Counted from the first letter of the stretch, positions 7,907 through 17,378 are shown. The stretch: DNA of 64,000 nt from Tautonia sp040717455 (GCF_040717455.1 NZ_JBFEFH010000002.1:310001-374000); one strand, 5' to 3'. Program-made: numbers and translations. Notes: generated by a model not told the origin, from the sequence alone.

Positions 7907-9808
7907 ATGTCGGGACATCTGGGAATCGCGTTGATGCTGCTCGTCGCCGCGCCGATCGGCGGGGGTGACGGGGAGGGGGGGGCCTCGGCGCCGGGGACAA
8001 TCTCGGGCCGGGTGGTCGACCATCTGGGCGACCCGGTGGCCGGGGCGAGGGTCTGGGCCTGGGCGATCCGGCTCCGGGAGGAGGTCGGCGAGACCCTGGC
8101 CGACGACCAGGGGCGGTTCCGGCTCGGGCCGATCGAAGCGGGAGAGCCGCTGGAACTCTGGGCCGAGGGCCCCGGACTGGCCCGGGAGCAGCGCCAGGGG
8201 GTCCTCGTCTTCGCCGGGGTCGATCACGAGATCGAGCCGTTCCCCCTGCTCCCCGGCACGACGATGACCGGCCGGGCGGTCGACGCGGAGGGGCGGCCGA
8301 TCGCCGGGGCGAGCATCGACCTGAAGCTCTACCGCCACGTCCTCGGCCACACGATCAGCTCGCATCAGACCGAATGGACGATCGAGGCCGACGCCGAAGG
8401 GCGGTTCGTCACCCCGCCTTTGCCGGCCGGCCGGGCGAACTTCGCGCTGGCCGCGCCGGGAAAGGCGCGGACCTTCGCCTACGAGTCGGCGGAACCGGGG
8501 CTCCCCGAGCTTGACCTCGGCGACGTGACGATGGCCGACGAGGTCCCCATCCGGGGGGTCGTGGTCGATCAGGACGGCGAGCCGGCCCCGGGCGTCCAGG
8601 TCATCCTCGATTATGACTATGACAATGCGGCGATCAGCGATGACGACGGCCGGTTCGTCGTCACTGGCGCGGGCGAGGACGCGAAGCAATTGCAGCTCTT
8701 CGCGAACGACTACTTCGCCCCCGAGCCGGTGGAACTCGGCCCGGCGCGCGAGGATCTGCGGATCGTCGTGACGCGGGCGTTTTTGATCGAAGGGAACGTC
8801 GTCGATGCCGAGACGGGAGAGCCGGTCGAGATCGACACGGCGACGCTCTGCACGGTCGAGCGGCACCCGGACGGGACGTATTCCCTCTACGGGTGACTGA
8901 GCGAGTTCTCGCAGTCCGAGCCCGGGCGGTTCGGCATCACCTACGAAGGCAAGGCGGACGAATACCACATCGGCGTCACGGCCGAAGGATACCTGGACGG
9001 GGAGATCTTCCTCGGCGCGATTGAGGCGAATCAGAATCGCTCCGGCATCGTCATCGAGATGACCCGCGCCGAGAGCGAGGCGGCGAAGGAGCAGACGACC
9101 CGGGTCGTCGGCGTCGTCACCCGAGACGGCACGCCGATCGCCGACGGAGGCCGCGTCGGCGCCTGGCAGAAGCGCCGGGCCGAGAATGACCGGGTCAACG
9201 CGAATCTCCGACGAGGCCGGACGGTGCCCTCGTCCGGCTTCGAATGGAGGTGGGTGCCGGTCGAGTCCGACGGGTCGTTCGTCATCGAGGATCTGGCGAT
9301 CCACCCGAGATCGAGAGACCGCCCCTGGTTCTTCGTGTTCGACGAGCCGGGCGGGGCCTCGGCGACCGTCGGGCCGCTGGAGATCGGCCGGGACGATCGG
9401 GAAATCGAGGTCGAGATCCCCGTGTTTGAGCAAGGGTCGATCGCTGGGACCGTCGAGCACGTCCCCGAGGCGATGGCCGGCCAGATCTGGGTCGTCCTCT
9501 TCGATGACGGGGTGGTGCGCAGGGAGGTCCTGGCGAACCTCGATGGCTCGTTCCGGTTCGATCGCCTGCCCCCCGGCCGTTATGGCCTGAAGGCCGGGCA
9601 CGACGGGTCGAGGGATCCTCACGTCCCCGTCATCGACCGCGAGAACCCCGACCCGACGCTCTGGAATAAGCCGGCCGAGCCCTGGCAGGGGGCCGCGATC
9701 GTCACCGTCGAGCCGGGCGGGACGAGCACCGGGATCGCCGTCGATGCCCGCCCCCCGGGGCCGATCGTCGAGCCGGACGCGGGGGCGGAACCCGAGGCGG
9801 AATCGTAA
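7907..9808 (+). pseudogene. Carboxypeptidase-regulatory-like protein broken by an in-frame TGA
   Basis: One reading frame runs from ATG 7907 (GGGGGAGGACGG upstream) to TAA 9806-9808, interrupted only by TGA at 8894-8896. Before the stop are a signal peptide and repeated carboxypeptidase regulatory-like modules, such as GTISGRVVDHLGDPVAGARV and IRGVVVDQDGEPAPGVQV. After it the same frame continues without a start codon for over 160 bp and still encodes module-like sequence (FGITYEGKADEYHIG, then VVGVVTRDGTPIADGG). The intact protein would be about 630 residues and secreted. The nonsense codon is either a real inactivating mutation or a sequencing error. Confidence 0.8.
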
Positions 9809-9920
9809 TTCGCTCTGACAGAACCTCGTCGGGTTGGTATCTTCCTGACTTCCCGACCACTGGCTCGCGGGGGGCGAGTCCGAAGTCGAAAATCGTCGTA
9901 GGTGAGCGAGGCGGACCCCG

Positions 9921-10071
9921 CCGGGGCACGCTGCGCGTTGCCCCGGCCACACGTGGTTGATTCTCGCGCGGCCACGGGGTCGATCAAGCTCGCCCCGGCC
10001 ATAGGTGGTTGAATCGTGTGCGGCGAGAGGGTCGCTCAGGATGAGGGGGGAGAGCTCCGCCCCGGCCACCC
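9921..10071. repeat. GGGTGGCCGGGGC-family element, copy C, partial with duplicated tail
   Basis: Only the right arm of the palindrome is present (CCGGGGCACGCTGCGCGTTG, 9921-9940 onward). It is followed by two tandem degenerate copies of the tail (from 9951 and from 10002), each ending in a CCCCGGCCA motif. It fills the gap between convergent genes ending at 9808 and 10096. Confidence 0.7.
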
Positions 10072-10095
10072 ATCGGGGCCGGTCGGGATTCCGGC

Positions 10096-11502
10096 TCAGA
10101 GTCCGGGGATGGGCGGCCAGCTTGCCATGGTTTGGGAGAACTCCCGGGGAAGTTCGGGGATCAGTCGGAGTTGGCCGACGTCGAAAAGCGTGTGCAGAAT
10201 GGTGGATGAGAGGTGTTGGCCGGTGATCGGCTCGGTCTGGGGCTCGGCGCCGTCGCGGCTCGATTGGCCGATCACCCGGCCTGCGGGGAGCCCGCCGCCG
10301 ACCAGCAGGAGGGGGCCGAGCGATCCCCAGTGGTCGCGGCCACCCTTGGCATTGATCCGGGGGGTCCGCCCCATCTCGCCGCAGGCGACGAGGAGGATCT
10401 TCTCGTCGAGCCCCCGCGCGTACAGGTCGTCGACGAAGGCGGAGAGGGCGTGATCGAGCGGCGGGCCCATGTAGTCCATCCCCTCGACCATCGTCGCGTT
10501 GTTGACGTCGGCGTGCATGTCCCAGACGAAATTGGTGGTCACCGTGACGAAGCCGGCCCCGCGTTCGCAGAGTCGGCGGGCCAGCAGGAGGAGCTTGCCC
10601 AGCGATTTCGCATTGTCGAGGTAATTCTCGTGGTTGTTCCAGACGGTGCGGATCGACTCGGCGCGGACCAGGGGGGCGGTGTCGTATCGCTCGACGACGC
10701 GGGGGTCTTCGCCGTCCAGGTCGAACGCCTCGGCCAGGCCGCCGTCGATCAAGCGGTAGGCCTGCTCGCGCATCCGGTCCACGCCTTCGGTCGCCGGGGC
10801 CCGGTCGAGCCCCCTGGCGAGCCCGTCGAGCTGGCCGAGCAACCGGCGGCGATCGCCCAGCCGCTCACGAGGGATGGCCATGGCGAACTCGCCGGTCCCG
10901 GGGGCCGCCTCGGCTGGGTCGAACGGGGCATCGGCCGACGAGAGGGGGCCGGTCGCGTGGAACCGCCCGAAGGACGACGTGCCCGGGCGCGTGGAATCGT
11001 CGACCGCCCGGGGGAAGAGCACGACGTTGGTCGGGAGCCCCGACTCCGGGTGGTTCGCGCCGGCGACCCGGGCGTAGACGCATCCGAGGTTGGTCTCGAA
11101 CGTGTCTCGACCCACGAGGGGCTTGAGGTTGTGGTTGGCGTCGCCGGGGACGAATGAACGGATGATGTTCATGCGATGCGCGCGTTCGGCGAGCTTCGGG
11201 AACGAGCCGCCGAAGGTCACGCCCGGGAGGCTCGTGCTGAGTTCCCCCGTCGCGCTCCGGATGCCCTCGGGTCGGTCCATCTTCGGGTCGAAGGTCTCGA
11301 ACTGGCTCGGCCCGCCGTGCAGGAACAGGAAGATGACGGACTTCCCCGTGAGCAGGCCGGGCAGCGTCTCGGCCGCGGCGTGCGACCGGAGCGCCGCGAG
11401 CTGCCCGAGGGTCAATCCCGCCGCCCCGATCGCGACCGAACCCCCGACTCGCAAGAATTCGCGCCGGCTTCCCGCCGGGTCGCGATCGAAGAAGGTGAGC
11501 AT
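10096..11502 (-). CDS. DUF1501 family twin-arginine exported protein
   Basis: The 468-residue protein begins with a Tat-type signal, SRREFLRVGGSVAIG, followed by SVIFLFLHGGPSQFETFDPK. That is the signature of DUF1501, related to the sulfatase/alkaline phosphatase-like fold. LVACGEMGRTPRIN and GRDHW near the C-terminus are also typical. Such proteins are exported folded to the periplasm. In planctomycetes they are often paired with DUF1549/DUF1553 cytochromes, but none is adjacent here. Function is unknown. Confidence 0.93.
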   Translation of the reverse strand: MLTFFDRDPAGSRREFLRVGGSVAIGAAGLTLGQLAALRSHAAAETLPGLLTGKSVIFLFLHGGPSQFETFDPKMDRPEGIRSATGELSTSLPGVTFGGSFPKLAERAHRMNIIRSFVPGDANHNLKPLVGRDTFETNLGCVYARVAGANHPESGLPTNVVLFPRAVDDSTRPGTSSFGRFHATGPLSSADAPFDPAEAAPGTGEFAMAIPRERLGDRRRLLGQLDGLARGLDRAPATEGVDRMREQAYRLIDGGLAEAFDLDGEDPRVVERYDTAPLVRAESIRTVWNNHENYLDNAKSLGKLLLLARRLCERGAGFVTVTTNFVWDMHADVNNATMVEGMDYMGPPLDHALSAFVDDLYARGLDEKILLVACGEMGRTPRINAKGGRDHWGSLGPLLLVGGGLPAGRVIGQSSRDGAEPQTEPITGQHLSSTILHTLFDVGQLRLIPELPREFSQTMASWPPIPGL

Positions 11503-11950
11503 GGCAGACCCTCCGGCCGGGCCCGGGGTGGCCGGGCGGCGTGATGATGGGGTTCGGGCGACGAGAGGCCCGTTTCACGATTGGAACGGCTCGCAAGGGG
11601 CCGGTCAATCGTCAAGGCCGGGCGGACCGGGGGGGCGCGGTGCCCGGCGACGATCCCCACCCGGTTGCGGGACGGGCCGATCGCCGGGATAGTGGAGGCT
11701 CATCCGGGATCGATCGTCCGCGACGCCTCCGCCGATCGTCCGCGGAAAATGCGGCGACGAATGATTCGAAATACATGATCAAAAGGTCGAATCTCTGGAT
11801 GAACACCCGGCAGGAGATGGGTGATGGGCCCGATCTCCATCGTGTGCAGGTCGCCGAAACGATGTTCCCCCGCGATGTCGACATCCCTCCGACCTTCGAA
11901 ACCCGTAGGCGGGAATCGAAGATTCGAAATATCTGAAGGATGAGTTTCCC
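11503..11950. other. Intergenic region between divergent exported-protein genes
   Basis: This 448-bp gap separates the starts of the DUF1501 gene and the amidohydrolase gene and should hold both promoters. It has lower GC from 11750 to 11940, and TTCGAAATA occurs at about 11768 and 11925. AAGGATGAG precedes the amidohydrolase start. No gene is seen. Confidence 0.4.
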
Positions 11951-13003
11951 ATGCTCAATCGCAGAGATCTGCTCCGACTCCTGCCGGCCTCGGTGCTGCT
12001 CCAGGCGACCGGCCGGGGGGCGACGGCGTCGGAGTTCACCCGAATCGACACGCACATTCACATCCATCAGGAGGCGCCGGCGCTGCTCGGGGCCCTGGAG
12101 GCGACGGGGTGGCGGGGGCTCGACATCGTCGTCTGCCCGGCGGTGGGTGACGAGGCGTTCGACCTCGACGCGAAGCTGGCCGCGACTCGGGAGGTTGCGC
12201 GGCAGGGTGGAGGGACGCTCGCCTGGGCCTCGACCTTCGACGCCCGCGGCTTCGAGGACCCGGGGTTCGTCGAGCGGACCGTCGCCCACCTCCGGCGGAC
12301 GTTCGACGAAGGCGCGATCGGGGTCAAGATCTGGAAGACGATCGGCATGGCGATCCGGTCGGAATCCGGGGCCTACCTGCTGCCCGACGATCCCAGGCTG
12401 ATGCCGGTCTACGAGGCGATCCGGGACGCCGACCGGACCCTCCTCGCCCACCTGGCCGAGCCCGATGGGGCCTGGCTCCCCCTGGATGAGGACAACCCGG
12501 AGTACTCTTACTATTCCAGGAATCCGCAGTGGCACATGCTCGGGAAGGCCGGGGCCCCGTCGAAGGAGGAGATCCTGGCCGCGAGGGACCGCGTCCTGTC
12601 GCGATTCCCGGATCTTCGCGTCGTCGGCTGTCATCTCGGCAGCAATGAGGACGACCTCGATGCGCTCTCGGAGCGGCTCGACGCCTTCCCCCGGCTCGCG
12701 GTCGATACCGCGGCGCGCGTGCGGTACTTCGCCCGGGGGGATCGTGACCGGGTGATCGCGTTCGTGACGCGCCACCAGGATCGGATCCTCTACGGCACCG
12801 ATTTCACGTTCCGGGGGGGGGACGAGCAGGCCGCCGCCCGCTCCATGAACGCCCGTCACGAACTCGACTGGGCATTCTTCGCGAGCGAGGGGCCGATGGA
12901 GTACGAAGGACGCCCGACCCTGGGCCTCGGGCTCCCCGAGTCGGTCCTCCGGAAGATTTTCCGCGAGAACGCGCTTCGATGGCTTCCCGGGCTGAATGCC
13001 TGA
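11951..13003 (+). CDS. Amidohydrolase-2 family protein with Tat-like leader
   Basis: The 350-residue enzyme starts with NRRDLLRLLPASVLL, a twin-arginine-like export signal. The TIM-barrel metal site is visible as RIDTHIHIH (HxH), VGCHLGSNEDD (His) and ILYGTDFTF (Asp). These match the amidohydrolase-2 group, which includes decarboxylases and lactone hydrolases. The substrate cannot be deduced. It stands alone, divergent from the DUF1501 gene. Confidence 0.82.
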   Translation: MLNRRDLLRLLPASVLLQATGRGATASEFTRIDTHIHIHQEAPALLGALEATGWRGLDIVVCPAVGDEAFDLDAKLAATREVARQGGGTLAWASTFDARGFEDPGFVERTVAHLRRTFDEGAIGVKIWKTIGMAIRSESGAYLLPDDPRLMPVYEAIRDADRTLLAHLAEPDGAWLPLDEDNPEYSYYSRNPQWHMLGKAGAPSKEEILAARDRVLSRFPDLRVVGCHLGSNEDDLDALSERLDAFPRLAVDTAARVRYFARGDRDRVIAFVTRHQDRILYGTDFTFRGGDEQAAARSMNARHELDWAFFASEGPMEYEGRPTLGLGLPESVLRKIFRENALRWLPGLNA

Positions 13004-13067
13004 CCGACCGCTCCGAGATTCTCGCGGACTCGACACACCCTACACCATTGATCATCCCTCGAAGGGA

Positions 13068-13949
13068 TTATCCCGGGCGGTAGGCGAGGAGGCGTTCGAG
13101 GAAGGCGCGGGCGAGCCGGGTCTGGTAGCGGTCGGGGTTCCAGCAGGCGGCGACGGTGCGGCGGGGGCGGTCGCCGAGCATCGAGCGGTACGCGCGGTGG
13201 GGGCTGGCGTCGACGCGGCGGGCCATCTCGGGGACGAACGAGACGCCGTGGCCGAGGGCGACGAGTTCCTGGACGGTCGCGAGTTGGCCGGTCTTGCCCG
13301 TGCTGATCGGCTGGACGGCGCGTTGCTGGCAGAAGCTGCGGATGTGGTCGGAGAGGCAATGCCCCTCGCCGAGCAGGACGAACGGCTCGCCCCGGACGGC
13401 GTCGATCGGCACGGCGTCGAGCCGGGCGAGGGGGTGGTCGGCCGGCAGGGCGAGGACCAGCTCCTCCTCGAAGAGCGGCTCGACTTCGAGGGAAGCCGGG
13501 GCCTCGGCCGGGAGGGCGAAGACGCCGACGTCGATCTCGCCGCGCTGGCAGCGGCGGAGCAGGGTTTCGGTCACCTCCTCATCGACCTGGACCGAGGCCC
13601 CCGGGTGCGCCCGGCGGTACTCGCGGAGGACGGGGGGGAGCAAAAACGGGGCGATCGTCGGGATCGCCGCCACGACCACCCGGCCGGCCCGGCCGTCGTC
13701 GATCAGCTCGCGGCGGGTGTCGTCGGCCAGGGCGAGGATGCGCTCGGCCCGGGGCAGGAGCAGGCGGCCGGCCTCGGTGACGCGGACCGACCGGCCGGCC
13801 CGCTCCAAAACCGGCCGGCCCAGCTCGGCCTCGAGCCGGGCCATCTGCTGGCTGAGCGCCGGCTGAGACACCCCCAGCTCCTCGGCAGCCCTGGTGAAGC
13901 TGCCCAGGTCGGCGATCTTCAGGAACGAGCGGAGTTGCACGATGTCCAT
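13068..13949 (-). CDS. oxyR: OxyR-type hydrogen peroxide-sensing LysR regulator
   Basis: The 293-residue LysR-family regulator begins at ATG 13949; an in-frame TTG two codons upstream is less likely. The N-terminal helix-turn-helix is SFTRAAEELGVSQPALSQQM (residues 17-36). In the effector domain GEGHCLSDHIRSFC places Cys198 and Cys207 eight residues apart, the same spacing and almost the same numbering as the redox pair of E. coli OxyR (199/208). It is divergent from ahpC-ahpD, its expected targets. The assignment is strong because regulator, cysteines and context agree. Confidence 0.92.
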   Translation of the reverse strand: MDIVQLRSFLKIADLGSFTRAAEELGVSQPALSQQMARLEAELGRPVLERAGRSVRVTEAGRLLLPRAERILALADDTRRELIDDGRAGRVVVAAIPTIAPFLLPPVLREYRRAHPGASVQVDEEVTETLLRRCQRGEIDVGVFALPAEAPASLEVEPLFEEELVLALPADHPLARLDAVPIDAVRGEPFVLLGEGHCLSDHIRSFCQQRAVQPISTGKTGQLATVQELVALGHGVSFVPEMARRVDASPHRAYRSMLGDRPRRTVAACWNPDRYQTRLARAFLERLLAYRPG

Positions 13950-14105
13950 AAGCAAAGTTTATCAAACTGATCGGGAAAATCCATTCGACTTATTGAACTG
14001 AATCCTCTATAACTCCTTCAAGAGCGACGCGCCATGAGGGGCGTCGGGGCCGGGGGACCAAGCCGGCCGACGGGAGAATTTTGCCAATTGCGGAGGAAGA
14101 GCGCC
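13950..14105. promoter_or_regulatory. oxyR-ahpC divergent control region
   Basis: This AT-enriched gap contains the dyad ATCAAACTGAT at 13961-13971 close to oxyR, in line with a LysR-type T-N11-A box. A possible ahpC promoter is TTCGAC (13984-13989), 18 bp, TATAAC (14008-14013). GGAGGAAG at 14092-14099 is the ahpC ribosome site. OxyR binding here is inferred from layout. Confidence 0.45.
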
Positions 14106-14633
14106 GTGCTGACCGTTGGACAGAGCTTCCCGAAGTTTCAGGCCCATGGTTGCGTGGGGGCCTCGAAGGACAGCCTGACGAGCTTCGATAACCGGTCGTT
14201 CTCGGGGCAGTGGGTCGTCTATTTCTTCTATCCGAAGGACTTCACGTTCGTCTGCCCGACGGAGATCGCCGAGTTCAACAAGCGGCTCGGCGAGTTCAAG
14301 GACCGCGACGCGATGGTGGTGGGCGGCAGCACCGACAACGAGTTCAGCCACCTGGCCTGGTGCCAGTCGCACGAGGACCTGAAGGGGCTGAAGTACCCGC
14401 TGATCGCCGCCCAGAAGCTGGCGGGCGACCTGGGCATTTTGCACCCCGAGGAAGGGGTCTGCCTGCGGGCGACCTTCATCGTCGACCCCGAGGGGACGAT
14501 CCAGTTCGCCACGGCCAACGGCCTGTCGGTCGGCCGGAACGTGGACGAGGTCATCCGGGTGCTCGACGCCCTGCAGTCGGGCGAGCTCTGCCCGTGCAAC
14601 TGGAAGAAGGGCGAGGAGACGCTCAAGGTCTGA
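14106..14633 (+). CDS. ahpC: Alkyl hydroperoxide reductase subunit C-type peroxiredoxin
   Basis: The start is GTG 14106, chosen because GGAGGAAG lies six bases upstream; an earlier in-frame ATG at 14034 has no ribosome site and adds non-conserved residues. The 175-residue protein has the peroxidatic motif DFTFVCPTE and a resolving cysteine in LCPCNW near the C-terminus, as in typical 2-Cys peroxiredoxins of the AhpC group. It reduces hydrogen peroxide and organic peroxides in the cytoplasm. It is followed by ahpD, which would regenerate it, with a repeat-containing gap between. Confidence 0.93.
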   Translation: MLTVGQSFPKFQAHGCVGASKDSLTSFDNRSFSGQWVVYFFYPKDFTFVCPTEIAEFNKRLGEFKDRDAMVVGGSTDNEFSHLAWCQSHEDLKGLKYPLIAAQKLAGDLGILHPEEGVCLRATFIVDPEGTIQFATANGLSVGRNVDEVIRVLDALQSGELCPCNWKKGEETLKV

Positions 14634-14742
14634 TTCGGGTGATCGGCGCGGCCCAATTTGCCGGACCACTCGCCGGAACGCGAACGCTCGGAAGACGGAG
14701 GAGGGGCGGGGACGGCACGCCGGGCGCGGCGATCTGGCCGGG

Positions 14743-14845
14743 GACCCCTCACCCCGGCCCTCTCCCCGCCCGCGGGGAGAGGGAGACAGATTCAACCCTC
14801 GCCCCCGCCGGGGGAGAGGGTGGCCGCAAGGCCGGGTGAGGGGGC
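14743..14845. repeat. Two CCCTCACCCCGGCCC-family hairpin units
   Basis: The first unit (14743-14783) matches those at 1819 and 44340. The second (14794-14845) is in inverse orientation, with GGGGGAGAGGGTGGCCG then GGCCGGGTGAGGGGG, and matches 44246-44300. Together they make a large foldback in the 381-bp gap between ahpC and ahpD. No gene lies in this gap. Confidence 0.75.
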
Positions 14846-15014
14846 CCGCGTTGGGCGCGCAAGGCCCTGCGTCCCGGAACCGCCCCTCTCACCCGACTCG
14901 GGGAAAGGCGGGCAGACTCGAACACGCCCCCCGGTCAAGGGGAGCACTGCCTCCCGCCGACCTCCGACACTTTGCCGCCTACCGCCTACCGCTCACCTCG
15001 GGAGACGCTTGCCC

Positions 15015-15557
15015 ATGTCGTTGCTTGATCCCTTGAAAGAATCGCTTGGTGATGATACGAAGGATCTGCGCCTGAATCTGGGCTCGGTGCTCGGGGGCGG
15101 GAGCCTCGACCCGAGGCAGCGATACACGGTGGCGCTGACCTCGGCCCTGTTCCTCAATGATGCCGAGCTGGCCGGGGCGATCGCCGACGACGGCCGCGAG
15201 GCGCTCGACGACGCCGCGATCGCCGACGCGAAGGCCGCGGCCGCCCTGATGGCGATGAACACGACGTATTACCGGTTCCGCCACATGGTCGGCAAGGAGG
15301 CTTATCAGCAGCGCCCGGCCGGGCTCCGGATGGGCCGCATGGCCCGGCCGGCGACCGACAAGGAGACGTTCGAGCTGGCCTCGATCGCCTGCGCGGCCCT
15401 GGCGGGCTGCGAGGCGTGCATCAAGGCACATGAAGAGGCGTTGATCAAGGAAGGGGCCGGCGAGGAGAAGGTGCACGACGCCGTCCGCATCGCCGCGGTC
15501 GTCCGGGGCTTCCAGACGGCGCTGCTCGCCAGCAAGGCACCGACGGCGTCGGCCTGA
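15015..15557 (+). CDS. ahpD: Alkyl hydroperoxide reductase AhpD-type protein
   Basis: The 180-residue protein belongs to the carboxymuconolactone decarboxylase/AhpD family. ALAGCEACIKAHEE contains the CxxC plus His proton-relay arrangement of AhpD, which passes electrons to AhpC. The length matches AhpD (about 175). The upstream position of ahpC and divergent oxyR support the role. ATG 15015 is the first start consistent with the conserved N-terminus MSLLDPLKESL. Confidence 0.9.
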   Translation: MSLLDPLKESLGDDTKDLRLNLGSVLGGGSLDPRQRYTVALTSALFLNDAELAGAIADDGREALDDAAIADAKAAAALMAMNTTYYRFRHMVGKEAYQQRPAGLRMGRMARPATDKETFELASIACAALAGCEACIKAHEEALIKEGAGEEKVHDAVRIAAVVRGFQTALLASKAPTASA

Positions 15558-15612
15558 CCCGCGTTCGGGCGGGCGGCCTCGGCGGGCAATGACCCCGACG
15601 ACGGAGACCATG

Positions 15613-15659
15613 CAAGGGGGATCGGGTCGGTCGACGCGGACCGAAGCCGATCCCCCTTG
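15613..15659 (+). terminator. Hairpin between ahpD and arsR
   Basis: The perfect 13-bp stem CAAGGGGGATCGG / CCGATCCCCCTTG surrounds a smaller GGTC/GACC stem. It begins 56 bp after ahpD and likely insulates the peroxide block from the arsenic cluster. Confidence 0.7.
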
Positions 15660-15680
15660 ACCATTCATGGACCGCGCGCC

Positions 15681-15700
15681 TATATTCGGAAAGACGAATT
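15681..15700 (+). promoter_or_regulatory. ArsR operator-like site upstream of arsR
   Basis: TATATTCGGAAAGACGAATT contains the inverted repeat ATTCG-N6-CGAAT and overlaps a likely -10 region (TATATT). A copy with 18 of 20 matching bases precedes acr3. ArsR-family dimers bind such short dyads, so autoregulation is the likely role (inference). Confidence 0.6.
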
Positions 15701-15735
15701 GAGTGCAATCCGATCTCCTGGGACGTGACGGACCG

Positions 15736-16107
15736 ATGAACCCGACGACGGCCGACACCGCGCCGACCCTGGCGGAATCGACGGCGCTGTTCAAGGCGTT
15801 CGCCGACCCGGTGCGCCTGCGGCTGTTGAACCTGCTCGTCGGCGATCGGGAGGTCTGCGTCTGCCACCTGCACGAGGCGCTCGCCCTGCCGCAACCGACG
15901 GTCTCGCGGCACCTGGCCGCCCTGCGCACGCTCGGCCTGGTGGTCGGCCGCAAGGACGGGCTCTGGGTGCATTACCGCCTGGCGAAGCCGAGGTCGGGCC
16001 TGCACCGGACGTTGATCGAGAGCCTCGGCCCGTGCCTCGGCCCGATCGAGCTGCTGCGCGAGGACCGCAGGAGGCTCGATCGGCTCATCGGCTGTTGCGG
16101 GACGTGA
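15736..16107 (+). CDS. arsR: ArsR-family metalloregulator
   Basis: The 123-residue winged-helix repressor has FKAFADPVRLRLLNLL at its N-terminus, and EVCVCHLHEAL, in which Cys-Val-Cys lies at the start of the DNA-recognition region as in the arsenite site of classical ArsR. PQPTVSRHLAALRTLGLV is the recognition helix. It heads the ars cluster and is preceded by an operator-like dyad. A GTG at 15703 is a possible earlier start but overlaps nothing conserved. Confidence 0.9.
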   Translation: MNPTTADTAPTLAESTALFKAFADPVRLRLLNLLVGDREVCVCHLHEALALPQPTVSRHLAALRTLGLVVGRKDGLWVHYRLAKPRSGLHRTLIESLGPCLGPIELLREDRRRLDRLIGCCGT

Positions 16108-16143
16108 GGGGCGGGACGAGTTCCTCGACTTTTTTTCTCCGAG

Positions 16144-16163
16144 TATATTCGGAAATACGCATT
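16144..16163 (+). promoter_or_regulatory. ArsR operator-like site upstream of acr3
   Basis: TATATTCGGAAATACGCATT matches the arsR upstream site at 18 of 20 positions; the right half of the dyad is CGCAT instead of CGAAT. It lies 28 bp before the acr3 start, so acr3-arsC-arsM may be controlled separately from arsR by the same repressor. Confidence 0.6.
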
Positions 16164-16190
16164 TACCATGGTTGGGAAAGGCCGCTGGTC

Positions 16191-17378
16191 ATGAACGCGT
16201 CGTCTTCGTCGGCGAACTGCAAAACCCGTCCGAGGGGGCGCCTGGCGTTGCTGGACCGGTACCTGACGCTCTGGATCGCGCTGGCGATGGGCCTTGGGGT
16301 GCTGCTGGGTAACCTGATGCCGGGGTTGGTCAAGGGGATCACGGCGTGGTCGGTCGGGTCGACCTCGATCCCGATTGCCATTGGACTGATCCTGATGATG
16401 TATCCGCCCCTGGCGAAAGTTCGCTACGAAGAGTTGCCGAGGGTGTTCCGGGATGTGAAGATCCTCGGGATTTCGCTGCTCCTCAACTGGATTGTCGGCC
16501 CGATTCTGATGTTCGGCCTGGCGCTGGCGTTCCTGAGCGATCGGCCGGAATATGCGATCGGCCTGATCCTGATCGGCCTGGCGCGCTGCATCGCCATGGT
16601 GATCGTCTGGAACGACCTGGCGAGGGGGGATACCCAGTACGCCGCCGGCCTGGTGGCGTTCAACAGCGTCTTCCAGGTGTTCTTCTACTCGGCGTACGCC
16701 TACGTGTTCATCAAGGTGATCCCGCCGCTGTTCGGTCATGAATTCGGCGACGTGGATCTGTCGAAGATCTCGATCGCCGCGATTGCCGAGAGCGTCCTGA
16801 TCTACCTGGGCATCCCCTTCTTCGCGGGCATGATCACGCGGTTCACCCTGGTCCGGGCGAAGGGGAGGGAGTGGTACGAGGGGCGGTTCATCCCCGCGAT
16901 CAGCCCGGTGACGCTCGTCGCCCTCTTGTTTACGATCGTGGTGATGTTCTCCTTCCAGGGGGAGACGATCGTCCGGATCCCGCTCGACGTGGCGAGGATC
17001 GCCGTCCCGCTCCTGATCTATTTCGTGGTCATGTTCCTCGCCTCGTTTGCGATCGCCAGGGCGTTGGGGGCAGACTACCCGAAGACGGCGACCCTCTCGT
17101 TCACGGCCTCGGGGAACAACTTCGAGCTGGCCATCGCCGTGGCGATCGCGGTCTTCGGGATCGGCAGCGGGGCGGCCTTCGCGGCGGTGGTCGGGCCGCT
17201 GGTGGAGGTCCCTGCGCTGATCGCGCTGGTCAACGTCTCGCTGTTCTTCCGGCGCCGGCTGTTCCCGGCCGAGGCGGATCACGACCTCGAATCCAGTGCC
17301 GATGCCGATGCCGATGCCGACACCGAGCGTCTCGTCAACGCATCGAACCTCGTCCCTCCAGAGGAATCAGGCCGATGA
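16191..17378 (+). CDS. acr3: Acr3-type arsenite efflux transporter
   Basis: The 395-residue membrane protein of the bile acid/Na+ symporter (BART) superfamily has about ten hydrophobic segments. GLARCIAMVIVWNDLARGD carries the conserved Acr3 cysteine of the fourth/fifth helix. ATLSFTASGNNFELAIAVAI is the other Acr3 hallmark. It exports As(III) across the inner membrane. The stop codon overlaps the arsC start by four bases (ATGA), so the two are translationally coupled. The C-terminal tail is acidic, with repeated Asp-Ala. Confidence 0.95.
   Translation: MNASSSSANCKTRPRGRLALLDRYLTLWIALAMGLGVLLGNLMPGLVKGITAWSVGSTSIPIAIGLILMMYPPLAKVRYEELPRVFRDVKILGISLLLNWIVGPILMFGLALAFLSDRPEYAIGLILIGLARCIAMVIVWNDLARGDTQYAAGLVAFNSVFQVFFYSAYAYVFIKVIPPLFGHEFGDVDLSKISIAAIAESVLIYLGIPFFAGMITRFTLVRAKGREWYEGRFIPAISPVTLVALLFTIVVMFSFQGETIVRIPLDVARIAVPLLIYFVVMFLASFAIARALGADYPKTATLSFTASGNNFELAIAVAIAVFGIGSGAAFAAVVGPLVEVPALIALVNVSLFFRRRLFPAEADHDLESSADADADADTERLVNASNLVPPEESGR

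Noticed and set aside
8894..8896. Selenocysteine or programmed readthrough at the in-frame TGA
   Set aside because: The stop is not at a catalytic Cys-like position, and no convincing SECIS-type hairpin was recognised next to it; mutation or error is simpler.
7727..10069. A minus-strand frame of 780 codons across the broken carboxypeptidase-regulatory-like gene
   Set aside because: It begins in a repeat element and then mirrors the plus-strand gene; no domain is visible and the plus-strand protein makes sense on both sides of the TGA.
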